Assembly (NCBI GenBank): GCA_035560415.1 | Contig: DATMZG010000089.1 | Location: forward strand, 1-64,000 | Source of the DNA: DATMXT01 sp035560415 | Lineage (GTDB): Bacteria > Bacillota > Clostridia > Oscillospirales > Feifaniaceae | Length of the DNA stretch: 64,000 nucleotides | Direction: 5' to 3' | Shown here: in pieces, positions 1 through 9,035 of the stretch | Layout: every line of letters starts with the position of its first letter | Numbering within the stretch: position 1 is the first letter of the stretch | Notes under the pieces: generated by a model | What the model was told of the DNA's origin: nothing | The model's database searches: none | The model's input: only the letters and a program-made list of their open reading frames with translations | Made by a program: the position numbers and the translations under genes

Positions 1-92
1 TACTAATTATGTCTAAATTACTAAATAAATCTAAACCGCGCCGACGCTCTCTATTTAGACAGCGCAGAGAAAAATCGGTTCCGCCACCCGCT

Positions 93-1265
93 TCAATTTG
101 TCGTCGTCATTTTGTCGGTCTGGACAAAGATGACCCGGCCCGAGTGGGTCACCAGCACCGCTTTGACGCCCGAGAGCAACGTCTCGGTCACAAGTCCCCC
201 GCTCTGGTCGTAGACCGCCCCGCCCCCGTCGTAGACGATGGCGGTGCGCCCCGCGGCGCAGGACAGATACCGCACTTCGCGGTCGGTCTGGGCCAGTCCC
301 GTCTGCGAGAGCCTGCCGTCCAGCATGACAAGCGCCCCGCCGCCCCCCACCGCGTACCGGCTCAGCAGCAGCGCCGTGCTGCCGGAGGAATCCATGGAGA
401 CGCCGAGCAGCTCGCTGTCCCCAGCCTCGTAGACCGCTTTTTGCTCCCCCGTCCTCCCGTCAAAAGAGACGACGCGCCGGTCGGTGACGACCGTGATGAC
501 CCCGCTCTGGAGCCGCAGCGACACCACGAGCTCGTCCGGCAGCTCAATGACAATCGCCGGCTCCTCTTTTGTGCGCTCGAGGACCGTGACGGTCGAGTTC
601 AGGCCGCCGTCCGCCACGTCAAAGCCCGCCACGACCATGCGGCCGCCGCTGTCGACCCGCACGGCCGCAAGATAGCTGCTGGCGAGCTTCCAGACGTAGG
701 CCGGTTTCCCGTAGCTGTTGTAGAGCGTCACGACGGCGCGAAACTCCGGGTCCTCCTCGGCGACGGCATACCAGCCCCCGTCGCCGATGTCGGCGTCAAT
801 GATGGGCCGCTCGGCTGAAAAGCGCTCAATGACCGAGACCCCCGAGCAGATGAGCAGGTCCTTGCCGCCCCTGTCAAAGGCGATAAACCGGCTGTCCGAC
901 GAGACGATGTTGGGGTTTCCCAAAGCCACCGCCTCGTCAAGCGACGCGGTGCCGTCCTTTCGGTAGACGGCAAGCCTCGACTGGGACAGCAACACAAGGT
1001 TTTCTTTATTCGCGGCGCAGGCCGTCTTGCCCGACATGTCAAAGCTTAAGGGGATTTCGACAAGCTCCCCGGCACCTTCGCCTGTGCGCATGAGGGCGGC
1101 CATGCGCAGCTTAATGGAATAATAGTCGATGTCGTGCCGGAAAATGATGAGCATGAGACCCGCCAAAAAGAGCGCCACGGCCAAAATACGCCCGGCTTTC
1201 TTTCTGAGCCGGCGGCGCTTTCTGGCTACAGCGTTGTCAACGAGCTTCGGCGCTGTCTCGTTCAT
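93..1265 (-). CDS. DUF5711-type membrane-anchored protein
   Basis: Predicted 390-residue protein. The N-terminus is short, cytoplasmic and very basic (about residues 15-25, RKRRRLRKK). One transmembrane segment follows at about 27-43, and then a long extracytoplasmic domain. That domain is rich in short beta-strand repeats with Gly-Gly and Asp-Gly turns, which suggests a beta-propeller. This layout resembles the DUF5711 family of Firmicutes, for which no function is known. There is no catalytic motif I recognise. The ATG overlaps the truA stop by 4 bases, so it is probably translationally coupled to truA as the last gene of the ecf-truA operon. The family name is from memory of the architecture; confidence in the ORF is higher than in the name. 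Confidence 0.7.
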   Translation of the reverse strand: MNETAPKLVDNAVARKRRRLRKKAGRILAVALFLAGLMLIIFRHDIDYYSIKLRMAALMRTGEGAGELVEIPLSFDMSGKTACAANKENLVLLSQSRLAVYRKDGTASLDEAVALGNPNIVSSDSRFIAFDRGGKDLLICSGVSVIERFSAERPIIDADIGDGGWYAVAEEDPEFRAVVTLYNSYGKPAYVWKLASSYLAAVRVDSGGRMVVAGFDVADGGLNSTVTVLERTKEEPAIVIELPDELVVSLRLQSGVITVVTDRRVVSFDGRTGEQKAVYEAGDSELLGVSMDSSGSTALLLSRYAVGGGGALVMLDGRLSQTGLAQTDREVRYLSCAAGRTAIVYDGGGAVYDQSGGLVTETLLSGVKAVLVTHSGRVIFVQTDKMTTTN

Positions 1266-2002
1266 GACGGGTCACCCCCGAGCGCCGGATAATACACCTT
1301 TGCGAGCGCAAGCCCGCAGGCCGGTGCCGTGGAGCCGGCCGCAGACCGGTCGCATGCGGCAATGGCCGAAGTCACATCAATGCCCTCCACAAGGGTACCG
1401 ACCATGATGCGCACCATGTGGTAGAGAAATCCGTCTCCCCGCACCCGGACGGTCAGCATGCCCTGCGAATACACCGCCTCGCACAAGTATATGGTCCGGC
1501 GGGTATCCTCTATGCTGCTGCCGGCCGCCATGAAGGAGGCAAAGTCGTGCGCCCCCTCAAAAAGTGGGGCGTTTTGGATGACGCCCGCGACGTCAAAGGG
1601 CGCGGGGTGGTGCCAGCTCGTCGCCGCCTCAAAGACATTGCGGTAACGGGGCGTCCAAATGCGGTAGTGGTACTCCTTCCAGGCGGCGCTGTACCGGGGG
1701 TGAAAGTCAAGCGGAACTTCTATTACTTCCGACACCGAGATGTCGCCGGGCAGGTTGGCGTTCAGTGCCCGCGCAAGTTTATCCGCCGCAAAGTCCGACG
1801 CCGTCCTTGTCGTGCAGAAATATTCTAAGGCGTGAACCCCTGCGTCTGTGCGCCCGCAACCCGTGACCGGGACCTCATCGCCCAGCAGCAGCCGCAGCGC
1901 CTGCTGGAGCGTCCCCTGCACGGTGGGGGCGCCCTTTTGCACCTGAAAGCCGGCGTAGGCGCCGCCTAAAAAAGAGAGTTTGATGAGCAGCTGTCGCTCC
2001 AC
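1262..2002 (-). CDS. truA: tRNA pseudouridine(38-40) synthase TruA
   Basis: 246 residues, normal for TruA. It converts uridines 38-40 of the tRNA anticodon arm to pseudouridine. The catalytic motif RTDAGVHA is present, with the nucleophilic Asp at residue 53. Start codon is GTG, preceded by AAAGGAGG. It follows ecfT by 30 bases and overlaps the DUF5711 gene by 4. The order ecfA1-ecfA2-ecfT-truA is the same as in Bacillus, where the set follows the ribosomal-protein operon; here the ribosomal genes are replaced upstream by a methyltransferase and pcrA. Confidence 0.96.
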   Translation of the reverse strand: MERQLLIKLSFLGGAYAGFQVQKGAPTVQGTLQQALRLLLGDEVPVTGCGRTDAGVHALEYFCTTRTASDFAADKLARALNANLPGDISVSEVIEVPLDFHPRYSAAWKEYHYRIWTPRYRNVFEAATSWHHPAPFDVAGVIQNAPLFEGAHDFASFMAAGSSIEDTRRTIYLCEAVYSQGMLTVRVRGDGFLYHMVRIMVGTLVEGIDVTSAIAACDRSAAGSTAPACGLALAKVYYPALGGDPS

Positions 2003-2032
2003 GGCGGCGCCTCCTTTCGGCTGTTGTCAGGC

Positions 2033-2836
2033 TTAATAGGGCAGACCGTTTGCCCAGAGCACGCCGCCCAGTAGCGCGAAGAGAATGACGACGGCCGCGA
2101 CGTCGATACCGCCGACCTTCATGACCTTTAGGCGGGTGCGCCCGGCCCCGCCGTGGTAACAGCGGCACTCCATGGCGATGGCGAGCTCGTCCGCCCGGCG
2201 GAAGGCCGAGACGAAGAGCGGCACCAAAATCGGCACTAAAGCCGTCGCCCGTTTGACAATTCCGCCGCTCTCAAAGTCGGCGCCCCTGGCCTTCTGGGCG
2301 TTCATGATTTTGTCGGTCTCTTCAATTAAAGTCGGAATAAACCGCAGCGCAATCGTCATCATCATGGCGAGCTCGTGCACCGGCAGGCCGACTTTCTTGA
2401 ATGGCCCTAAGAGCCGCTCAATGGCGTCGGTCAGCATGATGGGCGACGTCGTGTAGGTGAGCAGTGACGTGCCGATGATGAGGAACATGATGCGCAGCAC
2501 CATGAAGGCCGCGGACCGCAGCCCCTCCCAGGTCGGCTTGAAAATGCCGAGCACAAAGATTGGGGTGCCGGGGGTGTAGAAGATGTTGATGGCCGAGGTG
2601 ATGACGATGATGACCATGAGGGGCTTGACGCTTTTGAGCACTGTCTTGAGGGGGGTCTTGGACGAGACGATGACGACAGTGAGGAAGACCGCAATGACCC
2701 CGTAGGCCGCGAAGGTCTTGACAAAGAAGAGCCATGCGATATAGAGGATGACGCAGATGAGCTTAACTCTGGCGTCCATCTTGTGGACAAAGGAGTGGCC
2801 GGGGAAAAACTGGCCCAGTGTGATGTCCTTAAGCAT
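2033..2836 (-). CDS. ecfT: ECF transporter transmembrane component EcfT
   Basis: 267-residue integral membrane protein, the scaffold subunit of a group II energy-coupling factor transporter. It links the two ATPases to exchangeable vitamin-binding S components. Several hydrophobic helices are visible. The long cytoplasmic coupling helices carry the family's Ala-Arg-Gly motif (KARGADF, about residue 194), and a second small-residue motif lies in MECRCYHGG near the C-terminus. The chosen ATG overlaps the end of ecfA2 by 8 bases; reading further upstream would run through ecfA2 in the wrong frame. No S component is encoded in this window, as expected for the shared-module type. Confidence 0.95.
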   Translation of the reverse strand: MLKDITLGQFFPGHSFVHKMDARVKLICVILYIAWLFFVKTFAAYGVIAVFLTVVIVSSKTPLKTVLKSVKPLMVIIVITSAINIFYTPGTPIFVLGIFKPTWEGLRSAAFMVLRIMFLIIGTSLLTYTTSPIMLTDAIERLLGPFKKVGLPVHELAMMMTIALRFIPTLIEETDKIMNAQKARGADFESGGIVKRATALVPILVPLFVSAFRRADELAIAMECRCYHGGAGRTRLKVMKVGGIDVAAVVILFALLGGVLWANGLPY

Positions 2837-3698
2837 GGGCCACCCCCCTCTCGTCGCAGAGCCGGAGGATCTCCCGCTGCGCGTCCTCCAGGGTGTAGAC
2901 GCCGCCCGGGACCGGCAGGCCCCGGTCGCGAAGCCCCATGAAGACCTTCGTGATCTGCGGAATGTCGAGCCCCATGGCCTCAAGCTCCCGGGCCCGCTCA
3001 AAGACGGCGCGGGTCTCATCGTACATCGCGACCTTGGCGTGGCTGATGACCAGCACCCGGTCGGAGTGGCGGGCCACGTCCTCCATGCTGTGCGAGACCA
3101 ATATGACGGTGGTGCCGGCCTCCCTGTGGTAGTCGTGAATGCGGGAGAGAATTTCGTCTCTGCCCTGCGGGTCAAGTCCCGCCGTCGGCTCGTCGAGCAC
3201 TAAGACCCGCGGCTTCATGGCCAGAACGCCGGCGATTGCCACCCGGCGCTTTTGCCCGCCCGAGAGCTCAAAGGGCGAAAGCCCCAGCATGCCCTCCTCA
3301 ATGCCGACCATGAGGGCGGCCTCCCGCACGTTGCGGTCAATCTCCTCCTCGGAGAGCCCCATGTTGACAGGCCCGAAGGCGATGTCCTTGTAGACCGTCT
3401 CTTCAAAGAGCTGGTATTCCGGGTATTGGAAGACAAGTCCCACTTCAAAGCGCACCTGCCGGATTTTTGCGGGCTGCGCCCAGATGTCCTTGCCGTCCAG
3501 CAGCACCTTGCCGGCACTCGGCTTCATGAGCCCGTTTAAGTGCTGCACCAGAGTCGACTTGCCGCTGCCGGTGTGGCCGATGACCCCAATGAATTCGCCT
3601 TTGGGCAGTCCCAACGTGATGTCCTCAACGGCTGTCTTCTGAAACGGGGTGCCAAGGCTGTAGGTGTATGTGACATGCTGGAGCTCTAAAATGTCCAT
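2829..3698 (-). CDS. ecfA2: ECF transporter ATP-binding subunit EcfA2
   Basis: 289 residues. ATPase of the ECF vitamin/cobalt transport module, acting as a heterodimer with EcfA1. Visible motifs are Walker A GHTGSGKST, ABC signature LSGGQKRR, Walker B LVLDEPTAGLDP, and a His switch in VSHSMEDV. The start MDILELQHV begins directly with the first ABC beta strand and lies 1 base after the ecfA1 stop; a longer reading would overlap ecfA1 without a better ribosome site. It was assigned to EcfA2 rather than EcfA1 by gene order next to ecfT. Confidence 0.94.
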   Translation of the reverse strand: MDILELQHVTYTYSLGTPFQKTAVEDITLGLPKGEFIGVIGHTGSGKSTLVQHLNGLMKPSAGKVLLDGKDIWAQPAKIRQVRFEVGLVFQYPEYQLFEETVYKDIAFGPVNMGLSEEEIDRNVREAALMVGIEEGMLGLSPFELSGGQKRRVAIAGVLAMKPRVLVLDEPTAGLDPQGRDEILSRIHDYHREAGTTVILVSHSMEDVARHSDRVLVISHAKVAMYDETRAVFERARELEAMGLDIPQITKVFMGLRDRGLPVPGGVYTLEDAQREILRLCDERGVAHA

Positions 3699-3699
3699 G

Positions 3700-4548
3700 T
3701 CACACACCCCCCTCAAACAGCGCCGCAATGGCCTCCTGCGCCTCGTCCGGCGTCAGCACCTCGGGGAGGGCCGGCAGCTTTTTCCGCAGCCCATGGACCA
3801 AGGCCGCCGCCTGCGGCGCCTCGAGCCCGAACGCCTGCAGCTCCTCCTGCCGGCAAAAGACCTCTTGGGGCGTGCCGTCCATCGCGATTTTGCCGCCGTC
3901 CAGCACCACAATGCGGTCGGCCATGGCCGCCTCGTTCATGTAGTGGGTGATGAGCACGATCGTGATGCCCTCGTCACGGTTGAGGCTCTGGATGGTCTTC
4001 AGCACCTCTTTGCGGCCCTGCGGGTCGAGCATGGCCGTCGGCTCGTCGAGCACGATGCAGAGCGGGCGCATGGCGATGATGCCGGCGATGGCCACCCGCT
4101 GCTTTTGTCCGCCCGAGAGCTGGTGGGCCGCGTGCTCGCGGTATTCCCACATGTCGACGGCTTTGAGCGCGTGTTCCACCCGCTGCACAATCTCCTTTTG
4201 GGGCACCCCGAGGTTTTCGGGGGCGAAGGCGACGTCCTCCTCCACGATGGTGGCGACGATCTGGTTGTCGGGGTTTTGGAAGGCCATGCCGGCCCGCTGC
4301 CGGATGTCGAAGAGCCGCTCCGCATCCATCGTGTCAATGCCGTCGACATAGACCTTGCCGCCTGACGGCAGCAGCACGGCGTTGAAATGCTTGGCCAAAG
4401 TCGACTTGCCGCTGCCGTTTTGCCCGATGACGGCCACAAAGGAGCCGCGCCCTATCGTAAGGTCAATCTTGTCCAAAACAGTGCGCTCCCCCTCTTCCCC
4501 CGAGTATATAAAGGAGAGCGCCTGCGTTTCAATCATTTTTGCGCTCAT
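3700..4548 (-). CDS. ecfA1: ECF transporter ATP-binding subunit EcfA1
   Basis: 282 residues. Partner ATPase of EcfA2. Walker A is GQNGSGKST, the signature LSGGQKQR, Walker B IVLDEPTAMLDP, and the switch His lies in LITHYMNEA. The ATG has a GGAGG site (GGAGGTTTTC) and overlaps the stop of the methyltransferase gene upstream by 4 bases, so transcription continues from pcrA or from the methyltransferase. The ECF module energises uptake of B vitamins or similar micronutrients; which ones cannot be told without the S components. Confidence 0.94.
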   Translation of the reverse strand: MSAKMIETQALSFIYSGEEGERTVLDKIDLTIGRGSFVAVIGQNGSGKSTLAKHFNAVLLPSGGKVYVDGIDTMDAERLFDIRQRAGMAFQNPDNQIVATIVEEDVAFAPENLGVPQKEIVQRVEHALKAVDMWEYREHAAHQLSGGQKQRVAIAGIIAMRPLCIVLDEPTAMLDPQGRKEVLKTIQSLNRDEGITIVLITHYMNEAAMADRIVVLDGGKIAMDGTPQEVFCRQEELQAFGLEAPQAAALVHGLRKKLPALPEVLTPDEAQEAIAALFEGGV

Positions 4549-5405
4549 GAAAACCTCCAGTAAGCGGATGCGCCCGCCGGCAGCGGGGGTGAGCCCGTGA
4601 CCGGCAGCCCGAGCTCGTCGGCAAAGACCGTGCCGCCAAAGCGTTTTCCCACGGTCTTGCCGAGAATATAGGCCATGACCGAGGGCGAAAGCCCCGTCGT
4701 GTAGGAGTTGATGAGGAAAAAGAGCGGCTCGTCCGACAGCACGCCGGCGCAGAGCTCCACGAAGGGGTAAATCGACTGCTCAAGCTTCCAGAGCTCGCCC
4801 GTCGGCCCCCTGCCGTAGGAGGGCGGGTCCATGATGACGGCGTCGTACTTCTTGCCCCGGCGGAGCTCCCGCTCGACGAATTTCCGGCAGTCGTCGACGA
4901 TGTACCGGATGGGGGCCTGCGAAAGCCCCGACAGCGCCGCGTTTTCGCGGGCCCAGGCCACCATGCCCTTCGACGCGTCGACGTGGCAGACAGACGCCCC
5001 CGCGGCAGCCGCCGCCAAGGTCGCCCCGCCCGTATAGGCAAACAGGTTGAGCACCGAGACCGGCCTGCCGGCGTTTTTAATGAGCTCGCCGCAATAGTCC
5101 CAGTTGCAGGCCTGTTCGGGGAAGATGCCGGTGTGCTTGAAGCCCATCGGCTTGATGGCAAAAGTGAGCGCGCCGTAGCCAATCTGCCATACTTCCGGCA
5201 GGGCGCGGATTTCCCAGCTGCCGCCGCCCTTGTGCGAGCGGTGGTAGCGCGCGTTTGCGGTGTGCCACCGCGGGTCTGTCTTTGGGGTCTCCCAGATGAC
5301 CTGCGGGTCGGGCCGGATGAGCGTGTAGTCGCCCCAGCGCTCAAGCTTTTCCCCAGCAGAAGTGTCAATCACCTCATAGTCCTGCCAGCCGTCTGCCAGA
5401 AACAT
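4545..5405 (-). CDS. class I SAM-dependent methyltransferase (RlmI-like)
   Basis: 286 residues with a Rossmann methyltransferase core. The glycine-rich SAM motif LNLFAYTGGATLAAA is at about residues 118-132, and an acidic residue in VCHVDASK would bind the SAM ribose. The catalytic motif is DPPSYGRGP, as in the RlmI/RlmK/YccW branch that makes 5-methylcytosine or 2-methylguanine in 23S rRNA. The N-terminal PUA domain of RlmI is not obvious, so the exact target is unknown. The start has AAAAAGGAGGG 9 bases upstream, within the end of pcrA. It overlaps ecfA1 by 4 bases. Confidence 0.82.
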   Translation of the reverse strand: MFLADGWQDYEVIDTSAGEKLERWGDYTLIRPDPQVIWETPKTDPRWHTANARYHRSHKGGGSWEIRALPEVWQIGYGALTFAIKPMGFKHTGIFPEQACNWDYCGELIKNAGRPVSVLNLFAYTGGATLAAAAAGASVCHVDASKGMVAWARENAALSGLSQAPIRYIVDDCRKFVERELRRGKKYDAVIMDPPSYGRGPTGELWKLEQSIYPFVELCAGVLSDEPLFFLINSYTTGLSPSVMAYILGKTVGKRFGGTVFADELGLPVTGSPPLPAGASAYWRFS

Positions 5406-5409
5406 GCGC

Positions 5410-7770
5410 TCATCCCTCCTTTTTGAGCATTTTCGCCGCGTAGTTTGCCATGAGCTTTTTTACGGTGCCGCCAAAGTCGATTTCAAGCAGCTGGTCGCCG
5501 CCCGTCTCCTTGACCGAAAGCACCCGCCCGGCGCCGAAGCTGCCGTGGCGCACAAGGTCGCCCGCCTCGTATTTGACCGCCGCCTGCTGCGGGGCCGGCT
5601 TGAAAACCGCCTTCGGAACTGTGGGCAATGCCTGCAGGTCCCACGGGACCCGCACGCCCGCACGCTCTTTCCTCTTTTGCTCACCCATGTCCTCGATGTA
5701 CTGCTGGGGAATCTCCTTCAAAAACCGGGAGGGCTGGGGGTAGAGCGTATTGCTGAACATTCGCCGCATAGCGGCGCAGGTCAAAAAAAGGCGGCTCTTG
5801 GCTCTCGTGATGGCGACATAGCAGAGCCTGCGCTCCTCCTCCATCTCTTTAGGCTCCATGAGCACCCGCCCGGACGGGAAGAGCTCCTCCTCCATGCCGG
5901 TCAAAAAGACGATGGGGAACTCCAGTCCCTTCGCCGAGTGTATCGTCATGAGGGAGACGTAGCCCGCCGCCTCGTCGTAGGCGTCGAGGTCGGTGGCAAG
6001 GGCCGCCCCCTCGAGAAAGCCCGCAATCGTGGGCTCCGGGTCGCTCTCCTCATATTTTGCCACGTTTTCGCTCAAAGTGCCGATATTTGCGGTGCGGTCG
6101 CGCCCGTCGGCCGTGTCCTGCGCCCGCACATAGTCGAGGTAGCCGGTCTTTTCAAGCACGGCCGCCAGCACTTCGGTGGGCAGGGCATGCCCCGCAAACT
6201 CCGTCAGCTCCGCAATCATTACGGCAAAGGCTTTGAGCTTTGCGGCCGCCCTCGAGAGGTCGGCGTAGGCGTCGGCCGCCGCCGCGATTTCCAGCATTGT
6301 GGCGCCCTCGGCGGCCGCAATGCGCGTCAGGGTCTCAACCGTCGCCTCTCCGATTCCCCGCTTTGGCTCGTTGATGATGCGGGCAATGCGCAGCGTGTCC
6401 TCCTTGTTGACGAGGGCCGTCAGGTAGGCGACGACATCCTTGACCTCTTTGCGCTCGTAGAACTTCATGCCGCCGAAAATGCGGTAGGGAAGCCCGGATT
6501 TGATGAGCGTCTCCTCAATGACGGCCGACTGGGCGTTGGTGCGGTAGAGCACCGCAAAGTCGTTGTAGGGGCGCCCGGCCGCCGACATGGCCAGCGCTTG
6601 GTCTGCGATGAACTGCGCTTCGGCGTAGGCATCGTCCCCCCTGAAAAAGCCCACCTTCTCCCCCTCCGGGGCGCTTGTCCAGAGATTTTTGCCCTTGCGG
6701 GAGGTGTTGCGGGAGATGGCCGAGTTGGCGCAGGCGAGAATGGTTCCGGTCGAGCGGTAGTTTTGCTCCAGCTTGATGACGGTGCAGTCCGGGTGCCGGG
6801 ACTCAAAACTCAGGATGTTCTCAATGGTCGCCCCGCGAAAGCTGTAAATGCTCTGGTCGTCGTCACCGACCACCATGATGTTGCCGCCGCCCTCGGCCAG
6901 AAGCTCGGTCAGAATAAACTGTGCGCGGCTGGTGTCCTGATATTCGTCGACCAGCACATAGTCGTACCGCCTGCGGTAGGCCTCCCGCACGTCCGGGTGC
7001 TCTTGCAGCAGTCTCACCGTGTTGAAAATGAGGTCGTCAAAGTCCATAGCGCCGGCGGATTTGAGCTTGCGCTGGTAGAGCTCGTAGACCTTCGAGATGC
7101 GGGAGAGCCGATAGTCCGACTCAGTCGCCTTGGCAAAGGCCTCGGGTGACTGCAAGGTGTCCTTGGCACGGCCGATGACCGACAGCATGGCGCCGGCCGG
7201 AAACTTCTTGTCGTCGAGCCCCGCCGACTTGACGCACTCCTTCATGACTTTTTTCGCGTCGTCGGCGTCGTAGATGGTAAAATCCGTCGGATATCCGAGC
7301 TTGTCGGCGTCCCGCCGGAGCATTTTGGCACAAATCGAGTGGAAGGTGCCGGCCGCGACCTCGGCCCCGCCGGGGCCGATTTTCTTGACCAGCCGCTCCC
7401 GCAGCTCGCCCGCCGCCTTGTTGGTGAAGGTGACGGCGAGAATCCGCCAGGGTCTCACGGGGCGCGCCCCCATGACCGCGAGGACATGCTCCTCAAAATC
7501 GGGGTCGGGGCATTTGGCATATTCCTCGAGCAGGGACACGGCCGCTTCGCTTAAGGCGGCGGGCTCAGTGTCCAGCAAATTGCCGTATTTGATGAGGTAG
7601 GCAATCCGGTTGACCAGCACCGTCGTCTTGCCGGAGCCGGCGCCCGCCAAAATGAGCATGGCGCCGTCCGGCGCCAGCACCGCGCGGCGCTGTTCCGGGT
7701 TCATGCTCGCAAAGTCCCGTGAGACGATCTCTCGCCTTGCCGCGGCAAATCGCGCTAAGAGCTCGGCCAC
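5410..7770 (-). CDS. pcrA: ATP-dependent 3'-5' DNA helicase PcrA/UvrD
   Basis: Superfamily 1A helicase of about 786 residues (B. subtilis PcrA is near 740), acting in repair and in removing proteins from DNA. Motifs in order: Q motif MNPEQRRAV, Walker A AGAGSGKTT, Walker B VDEYQDT, motif III GDDDQSIYSFRGA, motif IV QNYRST, motif V TIHSAKGLEF, motif VI YVAITRAK. The C-terminal tail holds a Tudor-like segment (GDLVRHGSFGAGRVLSV) typical of PcrA. I chose the GTG at 7770 because GGAAAGGGGG lies 5 bases upstream. An ATG at 7791 is in frame but would lie almost on the transcription start predicted from the promoter at 7800-7828, with no ribosome site. Confidence 0.95.
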   Translation of the reverse strand: MAELLARFAAARREIVSRDFASMNPEQRRAVLAPDGAMLILAGAGSGKTTVLVNRIAYLIKYGNLLDTEPAALSEAAVSLLEEYAKCPDPDFEEHVLAVMGARPVRPWRILAVTFTNKAAGELRERLVKKIGPGGAEVAAGTFHSICAKMLRRDADKLGYPTDFTIYDADDAKKVMKECVKSAGLDDKKFPAGAMLSVIGRAKDTLQSPEAFAKATESDYRLSRISKVYELYQRKLKSAGAMDFDDLIFNTVRLLQEHPDVREAYRRRYDYVLVDEYQDTSRAQFILTELLAEGGGNIMVVGDDDQSIYSFRGATIENILSFESRHPDCTVIKLEQNYRSTGTILACANSAISRNTSRKGKNLWTSAPEGEKVGFFRGDDAYAEAQFIADQALAMSAAGRPYNDFAVLYRTNAQSAVIEETLIKSGLPYRIFGGMKFYERKEVKDVVAYLTALVNKEDTLRIARIINEPKRGIGEATVETLTRIAAAEGATMLEIAAAADAYADLSRAAAKLKAFAVMIAELTEFAGHALPTEVLAAVLEKTGYLDYVRAQDTADGRDRTANIGTLSENVAKYEESDPEPTIAGFLEGAALATDLDAYDEAAGYVSLMTIHSAKGLEFPIVFLTGMEEELFPSGRVLMEPKEMEEERRLCYVAITRAKSRLFLTCAAMRRMFSNTLYPQPSRFLKEIPQQYIEDMGEQKRKERAGVRVPWDLQALPTVPKAVFKPAPQQAAVKYEAGDLVRHGSFGAGRVLSVKETGGDQLLEIDFGGTVKKLMANYAAKMLKKEG

Positions 7771-7799
7771 CGTATCCCCCCTTTCCACCATAGAGAAAT

Positions 7800-7828
7800 A
7801 TCATATATGATTTTGGCAAAAAAAGCAA
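7800..7828 (-). promoter_or_regulatory. SigA-type promoter of pcrA
   Basis: On the minus strand TTGCTT and TATGAT are separated by 17 bases, just upstream of pcrA. It follows the terminator of sigF, so pcrA and the genes after it (methyltransferase, ecf module, truA) can be transcribed separately from the sporulation operon. Confidence 0.6.
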
Positions 7829-7862
7829 TCGCTCAAATGTAAACATGGGGGCGGCACGGGAC

Positions 7863-7897
7863 AAGAAAAGGGCGCCCCCCGTGGATGGGGGCCGCCC
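7863..7897 (-). terminator. Rho-independent terminator after sigF
   Basis: Minus-strand GC-rich hairpin: GGGCGGCCCCC pairs with GGGGGGCGCCC (one mismatch) across a 6-base loop and is followed by TTTTCTTG. It lies 15 bases after the sigF stop and before the pcrA promoter. Confidence 0.7.
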
Positions 7898-7911
7898 GCA
7901 GTCCGGCAGTT

Positions 7912-8613
7912 TCAGATGATTTCCCGCAGTTTTGCAAGGGCCCTTTTTTCGAGGCGCGACACCTGCACCTGTGAAATGCCAAGCTCGGCCGCCGTCTCCT
8001 GCTGGGTCCGGCTGCGGTAATACCGCAGCAGCAGCAGCTTGCGCTCGCGGGGGGAGAGCTGCGAGAGCGCGTTTGTGACGGCGACCCGCTCAATGGTCTC
8101 GTCGGTCTCGTCGTGGCCCAAAACAGCCAGTAGCCCCTCCCCCTCCCCGTCGACGGTGTAGGAGAGCGACAGCACCGGGATGAGGGAGTCGAGGGCTAAG
8201 ACGACTGCCGAGGGCTCCATTTCGGCCGCCGCCGCAATTTCGGAGATGGTGGGCTCCCGGCCCAAGGCCGACGACAGCTCGGCCTGCAGGGCCGACAGGC
8301 GCCTTGCCTGCTCTTTGATGCCGCGGCTGATGCGCACCGGCCCCGTATCGCGGAAATGGCGGCGCAGCTCCCCGATGATGACGGGGACCGCATAGGTTGA
8401 AAACTGCACACCGGCCGTCAGGTCAAAGTTTTTGACCGCTTTGACAAAGGCCATGGAGCCGATTTGAAACAGGTCGTCGTATTCGGTTCCGCGGCCGAGA
8501 AAGCGGCCCACCGCCATGCGCACAAGTCCCTGATTTTGTTCAAAGAAACGGCCCAGGGCCTCCTTGTCGCCCGCCTTGGCCGCAGTGAGCAGGTCGAGCT
8601 TGGTCGCGTTCAC
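7912..8613 (-). CDS. sigF: RNA polymerase sporulation sigma factor SigF
   Basis: 233 residues. First compartment-specific sigma factor, active in the forespore. Region 2 is around YDDLFQIGSMAFVKAVKNFD (the core-binding and -10 recognition helix region). Region 3 holds GREPTISEIAAA, and region 4 the helix-turn-helix TQQETAAELGISQVQVSRLE. It is the last gene of the three-gene spoIIA operon and overlaps spoIIAB by 4 bases. Its identity as SigF rather than SigG or SigB rests on this operon position and on the sequence together. Confidence 0.95.
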   Translation of the reverse strand: MNATKLDLLTAAKAGDKEALGRFFEQNQGLVRMAVGRFLGRGTEYDDLFQIGSMAFVKAVKNFDLTAGVQFSTYAVPVIIGELRRHFRDTGPVRISRGIKEQARRLSALQAELSSALGREPTISEIAAAAEMEPSAVVLALDSLIPVLSLSYTVDGEGEGLLAVLGHDETDETIERVAVTNALSQLSPRERKLLLLRYYRSRTQQETAAELGISQVQVSRLEKRALAKLREII

Positions 8614-9035
8614 GACAACTTCTTCGTCATCGTGACCGTCGTTCCGCGCCCCGGTTTTGAGGTCACCCGAAGCTTGTCCATAAACGCCTCCATGATGGAA
8701 AAGCCCATGCCGCTGCGCTCCCCGGCTCCCCCGGAAGTGTAACAGGGGGTGCGGGCCAGCTTGACGTCGGCGATGCCGACGCCGGTGTCGCGAATCGTGG
8801 CCGAGAAGATGCCGCCCTCGAGCAGCCGCAGTGTTATGTATACCCTTCCGCCCCCCTGCGGGTAGGCGTGGACCACCGCGTTTGTCACGGCCTCCGAAAT
8901 GGCGGTTTTGATGTCGGCCACGATGTCCATCGTCGGGTCAAGCTGACTTGCCAGCACCGCCGCCGCCGCCCGCGTAAACCCCTCGTTGACCGATTTGGCC
9001 GGCATGCTCATCTTGATTTCATTGACGACCTTCAC
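8610..9035 (-). CDS. spoIIAB: anti-sigma F factor and SpoIIAA kinase SpoIIAB
   Basis: 141 residues, a GHKL-fold serine kinase. It holds SigF inactive and phosphorylates SpoIIAA. The N-box SEAVTNAVVHAYP, the G1 box IRDTGVGIAD and the G2 box GERSGMGFSIME are all visible. The GTG start is supported by GGGAGGAG 6 bases upstream and by alignment of SQLDPTMD with the family N-terminus. It overlaps spoIIAA by 4 bases (GTGA), which implies coupled translation and near-equal amounts of the two partners. Confidence 0.95.
   Translation of the reverse strand: MKVVNEIKMSMPAKSVNEGFTRAAAAVLASQLDPTMDIVADIKTAISEAVTNAVVHAYPQGGGRVYITLRLLEGGIFSATIRDTGVGIADVKLARTPCYTSGGAGERSGMGFSIMEAFMDKLRVTSKPGRGTTVTMTKKLS

Noticed and set aside
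11..60. Inverted repeat GTCTAAAT / ATTTAGAC near the left edge
   Set aside because: Short arms with a 34-base loop and AT-rich sequence; not convincing as a terminator for the DUF5711 gene or as an attachment site. Nothing else is seen in bases 1-92.
5404..7149. Plus-strand open frame of about 580 codons opposite pcrA
   Set aside because: Antisense shadow of pcrA, whose seven helicase motifs are all on the minus strand.
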